Shown: positions 1 through 5,319 of the stretch, in pieces | Layout: every line of letters starts with the position of its first letter | How positions within the stretch are numbered: position 1 is the stretch's first letter | NCBI RefSeq assembly: GCF_006228105.1 | Contig: NZ_VDHH01000094.1 | DNA length: 5,336 nt | Reading direction: 5' to 3' (one strand) | Source of the DNA: Chelonobacter sp006228105 | GTDB taxonomy: Bacteria > Pseudomonadota > Gammaproteobacteria > Enterobacterales > Pasteurellaceae | Position numbers and translations under genes: made by a program | The notes under the pieces: model-generated | The model's database searches: none | What the model was told of the DNA's origin: nothing | The model's input: only the letters and a program-made list of their open reading frames with translations

Positions 1-8
1 CGCCTAGA

Positions 9-43
9 TTGTGCTCATTTTAAACGACAACTCAAAATATAAA
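9..43 (+). promoter_or_regulatory. Weak candidate promoter upstream of the binding-protein gene
   Basis: TATAAA at 38-43 resembles a -10 box but has no -35 box at normal distance. An alternative pairing is TTGTGC (9-14), 18 nt, CAAAAT (33-38). Both lie in the stretch that would belong to the insertion sequence if the 46-62 repeat marks its end. Transcription of the importer could therefore start inside the element and read outward. This rests on box similarity only, and the real promoter may lie left of the window. Confidence 0.22.
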
Positions 44-45
44 CA

Positions 46-62
46 AAGATCAACAGACCCTA
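46..62 (+). repeat. Left arm of a 17-bp terminal inverted repeat, probable insertion-sequence end
   Basis: The 17 bases AAGATCAACAGACCCTA are the exact reverse complement of the last 17 bases of the window (5320-5336). A perfect match of this length at the two extremes of a 5.3-kb window is very unlikely by chance. The sequence GGGTCTGTTGATCTT read inward from the arm has the look of an insertion-sequence terminal repeat (GG-rich tip followed by CTGTTG), but I cannot assign a family with certainty. If so, bases 1 to about 61 are the end of an element whose body lies to the left. A TAG at 5-7 could be a transposase stop codon, but too little is visible to call a gene. The repeat could extend further left, because its partner is cut off by the window edge. 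Confidence 0.6.
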
Positions 63-90
63 GATTCTTTCTTATTTTCCGGCATACGAC

Positions 91-96
91 AAGGAG
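91..96 (+). promoter_or_regulatory. Shine-Dalgarno site for the binding-protein gene
   Basis: AAGGAG lies 8 nt before the ATG at 105. It is the best ribosome binding site among the three importer genes and fixes the start, which is followed directly by a signal peptide. It also fits high expression of the binding protein relative to the permease, whose upstream AAAGAA is weak. Confidence 0.75.
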
Positions 97-104
97 CGGC
101 AACA

Positions 105-1073
105 ATGAAAAAAATAACCACAACCCTATGGGCAGCACTAAGTGCGGTTTTGATCAGTACTGGCGCTGTTGCAGCGGAGCTGAAACAGGTTGCGATTACC
201 GCAATTGTTGAGCATCCGGCGTTGGATGCGGTGCGCGAAGGGGCATTGGCGGAATTGAAAAAAGCCGGTTATGAAGAGGGCAAAAATTTAAAAGTCGATT
301 TTCAAAGCGCGCAGGGTAACACCGCAACTGCGGCACAAATCGCACGTAAATTTGTCGGCGATAAGCCAGATGTCATTTTGGCAATCGGCACACCGAGTGC
401 GCAATCAGTAGTGGCGGCAACGCGTAATATTCCGGTGGTTTTCTCTGCGATTTCTGACCCGGTGGCGGCTAAATTGGTGAAAGATTGGGGGGCTTCCGGC
501 ACCAATGTCACCGGTGCTTCGGACACACTGCCGATTCAACCGCAAATTGATTTGATCAAACAGTTGATCCCAAATTTGAAAAAAGTAGGTTATGTCTATA
601 GCACCGGTGAAGTGAATTCGGTGGTGGTATTAAAGCAATTACAAGAAGCCGGGAAAGTGAATGGCTTTGAGGTGGTTGAAGCGCCGGCACCTCGCACTAC
701 CGACATCGGTATTGCCGCGCGCAGCTTGAAAGGTAAAGTCGATGTGATTTATACCTCGACTGATAATAATGTGGTTTCAGCTTATGAGGCTCTGTACAAA
801 GCGGCGTTGGATTCCGGCATTCCGTTGGTCGCCTCCGACACCAGCACTGTCGCACGTGGTGCGATTGCGGCACTGTCAAATAACTATTACATTTTGGGTG
901 AAGAAACCGGCAAAATGATCGTGGATATTTTAAATGGCAAGAAAGCTGGCGATATTCCGGTCAAAACCATGGATAAGCTAGATCTCTATCTAAATCTGAA
1001 ATCCGCAAAAGCGTTTGGGATTACGGTGCCGCAAACACTGGTGGAATCAGCGAAAGAAGTGGTTGGCCAATAA
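105..1073 (+). CDS. Periplasmic substrate-binding protein of an ABC importer (ABC_sub_bind family, TrpX-like)
   Basis: This protein captures the transported solute in the periplasm and delivers it to the permease encoded downstream. Residues 1-24 are a classic signal peptide: MKK, a hydrophobic stretch, then AVAA before ELKQ, with cleavage after Ala23 or Ala24. There is no lipobox cysteine, so it should be soluble in the periplasm. The mature part shows two alternating alpha/beta lobes typical of the family: AIVEHPALDAVREG at 33-46, ILAIGTPSAQSVVAA at 91-105, PVVFSAISDPVAAKLV at 110-125, NVTGASD at 134-140 and VDVIYTSTDNNVVSA at 212-226. The length of 322 aa is normal for COG2984. Relatives are often annotated as tryptophan/tyrosine transport components, mostly from gene context. 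The sequence does not reveal the ligand, so I leave the symbol empty. A strong terminator 54 nt past the stop codon separates it from the permease gene. Confidence 0.93.
   Translation: MKKITTTLWAALSAVLISTGAVAAELKQVAITAIVEHPALDAVREGALAELKKAGYEEGKNLKVDFQSAQGNTATAAQIARKFVGDKPDVILAIGTPSAQSVVAATRNIPVVFSAISDPVAAKLVKDWGASGTNVTGASDTLPIQPQIDLIKQLIPNLKKVGYVYSTGEVNSVVVLKQLQEAGKVNGFEVVEAPAPRTTDIGIAARSLKGKVDVIYTSTDNNVVSAYEALYKAALDSGIPLVASDTSTVARGAIAALSNNYYILGEETGKMIVDILNGKKAGDIPVKTMDKLDLYLNLKSAKAFGITVPQTLVESAKEVVGQ
140..148 (+). other. DNA uptake signal sequence (USS), + orientation
   Basis: An exact AAGTGCGGT core is followed by TTTTGAT, the A/T-rich extension expected of the Haemophilus-type signal. 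It lies inside the binding-protein gene and encodes Ser13-Ala14-Val15 of the signal peptide hydrophobic core, a region tolerant of sequence change. Known role in this family: preferred uptake of related DNA by naturally competent cells. Confidence 0.85.
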
Positions 1074-1126
1074 TCGGTGCTTTTTTAGACGGTTGTGAGT
1101 TTTAATTTCATCAGAACAAGCCGAAT

Positions 1127-1163
1127 ACTGTAGCGCTGTGATAGTATAGCGCTACAGTTTTTT
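1127..1163 (+). terminator. Strong intrinsic terminator between binding-protein and permease genes
   Basis: ACTGTAGCGCT (1127-1137) pairs perfectly with AGCGCTACAGT (1148-1158). The stem can extend inward through G-T, T-A and G-T pairs to a four-base loop (1141-1144). A run of six T (1158-1163) follows at once. This is the textbook form of a rho-independent terminator on the + strand. It lies 54 nt after the binding-protein stop and 33 nt before the permease start. It probably ends most binding-protein transcripts and lets only readthrough reach the permease and ATPase, since no good promoter is visible in the 33 nt between it and the permease. The rest of the 123-bp spacer (1074-1126) has a T6 run at 1081-1086 without a stem, and no other recognisable element. 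Confidence 0.88.
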
Positions 1164-1196
1164 ACTCTTTTATTGATTATTTAAAGAACAATTACT

Positions 1197-2108
1197 ATGA
1201 CTTCGGTACTTTTTTTAGGTGCGCTCGAAATTGGGTTGATTTACGCTTTGGTGGCGTTGGGCGTCTTGATTTCATTTCGTATTTTAGACTTTCCGGATTT
1301 AACCGCCGACGGCAGTTTTCCATTAGGCGGTGCAGTGTGTGCGGTTTGCATTGTCAACGGTGTTGATCCATGGATCGCAACTTTTGCCGCCGCAATTGCG
1401 GGGGGATTAGCGGGTTTGGTGACCGCATGGTTGCATGTATCATTAAAAATTTTACAGCTGCTTGCCAGTATCTTAGTGATGATTGCGCTGTATTCGGTTA
1501 ATTTGCGCGTGATGGGCTCGCCAAATCTATCCTTGTTGGGCGAACCCACCATTTATGAACCTTTTATTAATGCGGATGCCAGCAATCAGTTGTATATCCA
1601 GCCTTTGTTTGTATTGGGATTTGTGATTGTGGCTAAAGTGTTGCTTGACTGGTTTTTCAACACCGAAGTGGGTTTGGCGGTGCGTGCCACCGGGGCTAAT
1701 TTGCGGATGGCAAAAGCACAGGGCATTGCAACCGGAAAAATGATTTTCTTGGGCATGGCATTGTCTAATGCCTTGATTGCGCTGGGTGGATCGCTATATG
1801 TACAAACACAGGGCGGCGCAGATATGTCGATTGGGGTCGGCACCATTGTGATCGGACTGGCTGCAGTGATTATCGGCGAAACCTTGATCCCCTCGAAGCG
1901 TATTTTAGTGATCACGCTGGCGGTGATTGTCGGCTCGATTCTGTATCGTTTCTTTATTGCGGTGGCACTGAGCAGTGATACTTTGCGAGAAATCGGCTTT
2001 GGGGCACAAGATTTGAACCTAGTCACCGCAATTTTGGTGGTGCTGGTTTTAATTGCACCACAGCTTAAAAGTAAAATGAAACAGCAATTTTCAAGCAAGA
2101 AGTCGTAA
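1197..2108 (+). CDS. ABC importer permease (COG4120 type, TrpY-like)
   Basis: This is the inner-membrane permease of the importer, presumably acting as a homodimer because only one permease gene is present. It belongs to the branched-chain amino acid/sugar permease superfamily (BPD_transp_2). About eight hydrophobic segments are visible, for example near residues 5-27, 40-55, 58-80, 86-103, 135-152, 182-200, 213-231 and 236-258, plus a last one at 275-290. The motif DFPDLTADGSFPLGG (31-45) and the segment LASILVMIALYSVNLRVMG (89-107) are typical of this subfamily. EVGLAVRATGANLRMAKAQGI (157-177) is the cytoplasmic loop expected to dock on the ATPase. The C-terminus is basic (KSKMKQQFSSKKS). 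The length of 303 aa is normal. The ribosome site is weak (AAAGAA at 1183-1188, 8 nt before ATG). The ATPase gene starts 5 nt after its stop, so the two are probably translated together. Confidence 0.92.
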   Translation: MTSVLFLGALEIGLIYALVALGVLISFRILDFPDLTADGSFPLGGAVCAVCIVNGVDPWIATFAAAIAGGLAGLVTAWLHVSLKILQLLASILVMIALYSVNLRVMGSPNLSLLGEPTIYEPFINADASNQLYIQPLFVLGFVIVAKVLLDWFFNTEVGLAVRATGANLRMAKAQGIATGKMIFLGMALSNALIALGGSLYVQTQGGADMSIGVGTIVIGLAAVIIGETLIPSKRILVITLAVIVGSILYRFFIAVALSSDTLREIGFGAQDLNLVTAILVVLVLIAPQLKSKMKQQFSSKKS

Positions 2109-2113
2109 CGCAT

Positions 2114-2908
2114 ATGATGAAATTAGATGATTTAAGAATAACCTTCAATCGCGGAACGCCGATTGAAAACCCAGTGCTGCGCGGACTGTCGTTGGATATT
2201 TCCGAAGGCGAATTTGTCACGGTAATCGGCAGTAACGGTGCGGGAAAATCCACATTGCTGAATGCAATTTGTGGTGATTATTTAGTGGATTCAGGCAGGG
2301 TGTATCTCAACGGGAAAGATGTCACCCGCAAAGGCACTTGGCAGCGTGCCGCGTCGGTTGCTCGGGTGTTTCAAGATCCGATGCTCGGCACTTGCGAGGG
2401 GTTGACCATCGAAGAAAACATGGCATTGGCGTATAACCGTGGGCGCAAACGCGGTTTGGCATTTTTCAGCAATAAAACGGCGCGTGAGTTGTTTCGGGAA
2501 AAGCTTGCCATGTTGAAATTGGGGTTGGAAGATCGTTTAACCGATCGTATGGGGTTGCTTTCCGGTGGACAGCGGCAGGCAGTCAGCCTGTTGATGGCGT
2601 CATTGCAGCCGTCGAATATTTTGCTGCTGGACGAACACACTGCGGCGCTGGATCCAAAAACAGCGGCGTTTGTGATGGAACTGACGGATCGAATCGTTAA
2701 AGAGAATAATCTGACGGTGATGATGGTTACTCACTCAATGCGCCAAGCGTTGGATCATGGCGAACGTACTGTGATGTTGCACCAAGGTCAAGTAGTGTTG
2801 GACGTGAAAGGTGCCGTGCGCGACAAAATGGATGTGCCGGATCTGCTAAAAATGTTCGAGAAAACCCGTGGCGAAGAGTTGAGTGATGACAGTCTGTTGT
2901 TGGGCTAG
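2114..2908 (+). CDS. ABC importer ATP-binding protein (COG1101 type, TrpZ-like)
   Basis: This is the cytoplasmic ATPase that powers the importer as a dimer beneath the permease. All nucleotide-binding motifs are intact: Walker A GSNGAGKST (39-47), Q-loop Gln87 in VFQDP, signature LSGGQ (149-153), Walker B ILLLDE (169-174), D-loop ALDP (178-181) and switch His207 in MVTHS. DEHTAALDP, with His where many ABC ATPases have Pro, is as I recall usual for COG1101 members that accompany ABC_sub_bind proteins, which supports the assignment. The length of 264 aa is normal. The gene starts 5 nt after the permease stop, with AAGAAG (2097-2102) as a loosely spaced ribosome site. ATG at 2117 (MKLDD) is an equally possible start, one codon later. 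The last codons lie in a 13-14-base tandem repeat that continues past the stop. Confidence 0.94.
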   Translation: MMKLDDLRITFNRGTPIENPVLRGLSLDISEGEFVTVIGSNGAGKSTLLNAICGDYLVDSGRVYLNGKDVTRKGTWQRAASVARVFQDPMLGTCEGLTIEENMALAYNRGRKRGLAFFSNKTARELFREKLAMLKLGLEDRLTDRMGLLSGGQRQAVSLLMASLQPSNILLLDEHTAALDPKTAAFVMELTDRIVKENNLTVMMVTHSMRQALDHGERTVMLHQGQVVLDVKGAVRDKMDVPDLLKMFEKTRGEELSDDSLLLG

Positions 2909-2921
2909 TGTTGTGGGCTAG
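2895..2921 (+). repeat. Adjacent tandem repeat across the ATPase stop codon
   Basis: TGTTGTTGGGCTAG (2895-2908) is followed immediately by TGTTGTGGGCTAG (2909-2921). The copies are identical except for one missing T. The first copy ends in the TAG stop codon. The second gives a second TAG just downstream. It looks like a short local duplication, perhaps by replication slippage. Confidence 0.7.
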
Positions 2922-2934
2922 CCAGTTTTTGTTT
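2903..2934 (+). terminator. Possible short intrinsic terminator of the importer genes
   Basis: GGCTAG (2903-2908, including the stop codon) can pair with CTAGCC (2918-2923) across a 9-nt loop, followed by AGTTTTTGTTT. GGCTAGCC at 2916-2923 is also itself a palindrome. The 6-bp stem is short, and ribosomes reaching the stop codon would cover its left arm. The uptake-signal hairpin just downstream is the stronger candidate. Confidence 0.35.
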
Positions 2935-2938
2935 AAAT

Positions 2939-2996
2939 AACCGCACTTTGACTTTTTCCGCTTTATTTAACGGTAGCTGGTCAAAGTGCGGTTTTG
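2939..2996. terminator. Inverted pair of uptake signals, probable bidirectional terminator
   Basis: AACCGCACTTTGAC (2939-2952) pairs perfectly with GTCAAAGTGCGGTT-type bases at 2980-2993, giving a 14-bp stem around a 27-nt loop. Each arm contains an exact uptake signal (2940-2948 in - orientation, 2984-2992 in + orientation). The hairpin lies between two convergent genes: 30 nt after the ATPase stop and 14 nt before the ghxP stop. Inverted uptake-signal pairs are known to serve as terminators in Haemophilus-type genomes. The T-rich tail (GGTTTTGCTTT) favours the + strand; on the - strand the tail is only ATTTAAAC. Confidence 0.75.
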
Positions 2997-3007
2997 CTTT
3001 CGGTAAT

Positions 3008-4357
3008 TTAATTAATCGCCCAACCGCCAGCATAGAAGCCAACCAGAATAATCGCAATAATCACCGTGCCGATATTCAGTTTTTTGATTTCGCCGGATAC
3101 CAAGCGTCCGATCACCAAAGAGGCGAAGCCCAACATAATCCCCGTCACAATATTTGCGGTCAGCACAATAAATACTGCACAAATCAAGCCACTCATGGCA
3201 CCGATGAAGTCATCAAAATCCAGTTTGCTGACATTGCTCAGCATTAATAATCCGACATACATCAAGGCTGGTGCGGTGGCATAACTGGGCACCAAGAAGG
3301 CCAGCGGCTGTAAAAACAGCATAAACAGAAATAGTACACCGACCACAATCGCCGTGATACCGGTTTTGCCTCCGGCAGCCGTGCCGGCAGCGGATTCAAT
3401 ATAGACTGCAGCCGGTGCTGTACCGAACAGACCGGACATGATGCTGCTAACGGAGTCTGAGGTTAATGCTTTGCCGCCATTGACGATTTGCCCGTCTTTG
3501 TCCAACAAATTCGCTTGCCCGGCAACCGCACGAATCGTGCCTGTTGCATCAAAAATAGCAGTCATCACGAGGGCAAACACTACCGGCAGAATAGCAGGTT
3601 GCAGCGCACCCATAATATCCAAACCGAATGCTAACGAGTTGTCGCCGAAACTGGGCACTTTTAACACTTCACCGCTGAATTTCACGTTCGGATCTGCAAT
3701 CAAGCCAACTAAGGTAATTGCCACAATCACCAGCAAAATGCCGCCTTTGACCCGTAGGCGTTCTAAGCCAAGAATAAAGGCTAACCCCAATAATGACATG
3801 ATCACTGAAAAAGAGCTGAAATCGCCCATTTTCACCGGTAAACCGGCGTTGTTGGCGACCACTAAGCCGACATTATTGGCTGCAATCAGTAATAAGAACA
3901 ACCCGATACCGATGCCGGCACCGTGCGCGATGCTGCTTGGCAGATTACGTAAAATCCAAGTGCGGATTCCGGTCACGGAAATTAAGGTGAACACCACCCC
4001 CATTAAAAAGACGGCACCCAGGGCAACCGGAATACTGACTTGCTGTCCGATAACCAAGCTGTAAGCCGTAAAGGCGGTTAATGAGATCGCACAGCCGATT
4101 GCCATTGGCGCATTCGCCCAGAAACCGATTAAAATCGATCCCAATCCGGCAACCAGACAGGTGGCGATAAACACTGACTCTGGCGGAAAACCGGCATCGC
4201 CCAGCATGCCGGGCACTACAATCACGGAGTAAACCATAGCTAAAAATGTGGTGAGTCCGGCAATAATTTCCTGACGGAGATTGCTGCCGCGTGCGCTAAG
4301 GGCAAAGCGTTTTTCCAGCAGTGGGGTTTGCTGCGAAGATGAAGTGGTCATGGACAT
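3008..4357 (-). CDS. ghxP: Guanine/hypoxanthine permease, NCS2/AzgA-like family
   Basis: This inner-membrane transporter takes up guanine and hypoxanthine for purine salvage, probably with protons. From memory, the sequence runs almost colinearly with E. coli GhxP (YjcD). Shared blocks are RQEIIAGLTTFLAMVYSVIV (28-47), AIGCAISLTAFTAYSLVIGQ (86-105), GIRTWILRNLP (130-140), the substrate-region blocks FDATGTIRAVAGQANLLDKD (269-288) and YIESAAGTAAGGKTG (319-333), YATAPALMYVGLLMLSNV (359-376), and the end KLNIGTVIIA...FYAGGWAI. The acidic residues Asp270 and Glu321 lie where the family binds purine. The protein is strongly hydrophobic throughout, as expected for about 14 membrane spans, and 449 aa is normal. 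The start is ambiguous: the ribosome site AAGGA (4361-4365) is 3 nt from ATG 4357 but 9 nt from the in-frame ATG 4351, so a 447-aa product is likely. It is divergent from priC and convergent with the importer. Confidence 0.95.
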   Translation of the reverse strand: MSMTTSSSQQTPLLEKRFALSARGSNLRQEIIAGLTTFLAMVYSVIVVPGMLGDAGFPPESVFIATCLVAGLGSILIGFWANAPMAIGCAISLTAFTAYSLVIGQQVSIPVALGAVFLMGVVFTLISVTGIRTWILRNLPSSIAHGAGIGIGLFLLLIAANNVGLVVANNAGLPVKMGDFSSFSVIMSLLGLAFILGLERLRVKGGILLVIVAITLVGLIADPNVKFSGEVLKVPSFGDNSLAFGLDIMGALQPAILPVVFALVMTAIFDATGTIRAVAGQANLLDKDGQIVNGGKALTSDSVSSIMSGLFGTAPAAVYIESAAGTAAGGKTGITAIVVGVLFLFMLFLQPLAFLVPSYATAPALMYVGLLMLSNVSKLDFDDFIGAMSGLICAVFIVLTANIVTGIMLGFASLVIGRLVSGEIKKLNIGTVIIAIILVGFYAGGWAIN

Positions 4358-4360
4358 CGT

Positions 4361-4365
4361 TCCTT
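4361..4365 (-). promoter_or_regulatory. Shine-Dalgarno site for ghxP that decides between two starts
   Basis: Read on the - strand, AAGGA is followed by ACG, ATG, TCC, ATG. Spacing is 3 nt to the first ATG (4357) and 9 nt to the second (4351). Usual spacing favours the second, giving a protein beginning MTTSSSQQ. The longer form is given as the CDS because both remain possible. Confidence 0.6.
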
Positions 4366-4412
4366 ATGTTAAGTCGTTCCTAGGGTAAAAAGAAAATAAA
4401 AAAGAAAGGTAG

Positions 4413-4431
4413 CTTCATTATTGCCATGAAG
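4413..4431 (-). other. Small hairpin followed by a pyrimidine-rich tract in the ghxP leader
   Basis: On the - strand, CTTCAT and ATGAAG (arms 4426-4431 and 4413-4418) form a 6-bp stem with a 7-nt loop. They are followed by a T-rich tract (4382-4408) broken only by a few C and A. If transcription starts at the upstream candidate promoter (-10 at 4460-4465), this could be a weak attenuator. It could also simply be A/T-rich leader, and it overlaps the -10 box of the other candidate promoter. Confidence 0.2.
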
Positions 4432-4445
4432 ATATGCCTTAACAA
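4417..4445 (-). promoter_or_regulatory. Candidate sigma70 promoter for ghxP
   Basis: On the - strand, TTGTTA (4445-4440) and AATAAT (4422-4417) are spaced by 17 nt. Transcription would start near 4410, about 50 nt before the ghxP start. A second candidate lies upstream: TTGCAC (4489-4484), 18 nt, TAAAAT (4465-4460). I see no convincing PurR operator (ACGCAAACGTTTGCGT-like) near either one. Confidence 0.45.
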
Positions 4446-4545
4446 AATAAAGCGTGGGTATTTTACCTGAGCGAAAGTACTCAGTGCAACTTTTCAGCAG
4501 AACTGTGGTATTTGTGTTGCGGGTCATTTGTCGAGCGCGGAGAAT

Positions 4546-4572
4546 CCGATAACAATCGCTTCGCGCTATCGG
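4546..4572. promoter_or_regulatory. Imperfect palindrome in the ghxP-priC spacer
   Basis: CCGATA (4546-4551) and TATCGG (4567-4572) enclose a small inner stem, CGC-TTC-GCG (4557-4565). An alternative pairing uses AGCGCG (4534-4539) with CGCGCT (4562-4567), sharing one base with the first. It lies upstream of the best priC -10 box and of both ghxP promoter candidates, so it may not be transcribed from either, which would fit an operator. The function is unknown. Confidence 0.3.
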
Positions 4573-4589
4573 CTGAAAAATGCTAAGAT
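4560..4589 (+). promoter_or_regulatory. Candidate extended -10 promoter for priC
   Basis: TGCTAAGAT (4581-4589) is an extended -10 box (TG, one base, TAAGAT). The -35 region (TTCGCG at 4560-4565, 18-nt spacing) is poor, as is common for extended -10 promoters. Transcription would begin near 4596, leaving a leader of about 34 nt before the priC start. The call rests on box similarity only. Confidence 0.4.
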
Positions 4590-4629
4590 CCGCAATAAGA
4601 TGATAGACAAGGAACAAAAAGAGGTGCCA

Positions 4630-5211
4630 ATGTCACGGCTTGCAATTCAAGCACGGCTAAACGAAATCGAAGCGTATTTTCAGGCGCTGTCGATACACAA
4701 GAATATGCCACTGCACCGAAAATTGGATCCGCGGCTTTTTTCACCAGACAATGAAACGCTGGCGCAATGTTTAGCGCAGGCGCTGACCACTTTGCAGATT
4801 GTGCAACAGGCTTGTGAGACCGAGCAAGACCAAGCGCTGACGGCATTCTATGCTGAAAAGCTAACAGCGCAATACCATGTCTTGCAGGAGCTGACCAGCG
4901 ACAACCGCACTTTTTATCAGACAAAGGCATCTGGTAAAGAGGCTGAGCGTAATCAGCAAGCACACGAGGTACATCGTTTGCCACCACCACAACGTTTAGC
5001 AAAATATTATGAATTTTTGACCCGTTTTAATGATTTGATTGCTGAACAATACACGCAACTGCTCGCTTGTGAAATAAGCGAAAAAAGTGCGCGACAGCAG
5101 AAAATTGCTACGCTAGAACAGCGAAAGCAACGCTGCCAAGCGGCGATCGATCATTTAGAAGAGTATTTGGCTTTTGTCGAAGCACGGCAGAAGAAAAGTG
5201 CGGTTTTTTAA
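4630..5211 (+). CDS. priC: Primosomal replication protein N'' (PriC)
   Basis: PriC reloads the DnaB helicase at stalled replication forks in the PriA-independent or PriC-dependent restart pathway, with single-stranded-DNA-binding protein as partner. Similarity to E. coli PriC is recognisable, not close: LDPRLFSPDNETLAQCLAQALTTLQ (33-57) in the N-terminal helical domain, LPPPQRLAKYYEFLTRFNDLIAEQ (117-140), and QQKIATLEQRKQRCQAAIDHLEEYLAF (156-182) in the C-terminal helical domain. The sequence is almost wholly helical and polar, with no membrane segment. The start at 4630 has AGAGG (4620-4624) at 5-nt spacing and gives 193 aa against about 175 in E. coli. The frame stays open upstream to a TTG at 4528, but that stretch contains the probable promoter. 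The gene holds two uptake signals; the second encodes the terminal SAVF. It is divergent from ghxP with no obvious functional link. Confidence 0.88.
   Translation: MSRLAIQARLNEIEAYFQALSIHKNMPLHRKLDPRLFSPDNETLAQCLAQALTTLQIVQQACETEQDQALTAFYAEKLTAQYHVLQELTSDNRTFYQTKASGKEAERNQQAHEVHRLPPPQRLAKYYEFLTRFNDLIAEQYTQLLACEISEKSARQQKIATLEQRKQRCQAAIDHLEEYLAFVEARQKKSAVF
4904..4912 (-). other. DNA uptake signal sequence, - orientation
   Basis: This is an exact ACCGCACTT core, the complement of AAGTGCGGT. It lies inside priC, where it forms part of the codons for DNRTF. The base run TTTTTATC after it is on the wrong side for the usual A/T extension. Confidence 0.8.
5196..5204 (+). other. DNA uptake signal sequence, + orientation, at the priC 3' end
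   Basis: An exact AAGTGCGGT core continues into TTTTT and the priC stop codon. It supplies the last residues SAVF. No complementary copy lies nearby, so unlike the 2939-2996 pair it does not form a terminator hairpin. Confidence 0.85.
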
Positions 5212-5230
5212 CGATATTATGTAGCGTTAA
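5208..5230 (+). other. Weak hairpin after priC
   Basis: TTAACG (5208-5213) and CGTTAA (5225-5230) can form a 6-bp stem with an 11-nt loop. It overlaps the priC stop codon and has no T run after it, so it is a poor terminator. Beyond it, 5231-5319 contains no open frame of note, no RNA gene I recognise and no good terminator for priC. Confidence 0.2.
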
Positions 5231-5319
5231 CAAACCCTAGACCGTAATAAAAATGCCTTGCTCCATTCGTGATTTAAGGTATTTTGCGTAGGCTGGTTAT
5301 TGAATAGTCGTGAAGAGGA

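Noticed and set aside
11..211. Open frame of 66 codons overlapping the binding-protein start
   Set aside because: It crosses the inverted repeat, the ribosome site and the signal-peptide region in another frame, and has no recognisable product.
1081..1086. T6 run just after the binding-protein stop codon as a terminator
   Set aside because: No stable stem precedes it. The hairpin at 1127-1163 is the terminator.
1586..2113. Open frame of 175 codons on the - strand opposite the permease gene
   Set aside because: It is antisense to a well-supported permease and shows no recognisable domain.
3958..3966. AAGTGCGGA inside ghxP, one base from an uptake signal
   Set aside because: The last core base differs and no A/T-rich extension follows. 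A single near match in 5 kb is expected.
3438..4064. Open frame of 208 codons on the + strand opposite ghxP
   Set aside because: It lies wholly antisense to a gene with strong family similarity. Its product is a Pro/Thr/Lys-rich composition typical of a shadow frame, and no ribosome site is seen.
4369..4617. Open frame of 82 codons on the - strand upstream of ghxP
   Set aside because: It begins with TTG without a ribosome site, runs through the candidate ghxP promoters and ends in the pyrimidine-rich leader. It looks like chance.
4583..5002. Open frame of 139 codons on the - strand opposite priC
   Set aside because: It overlaps the priC start and most of its coding region, with no family resemblance.
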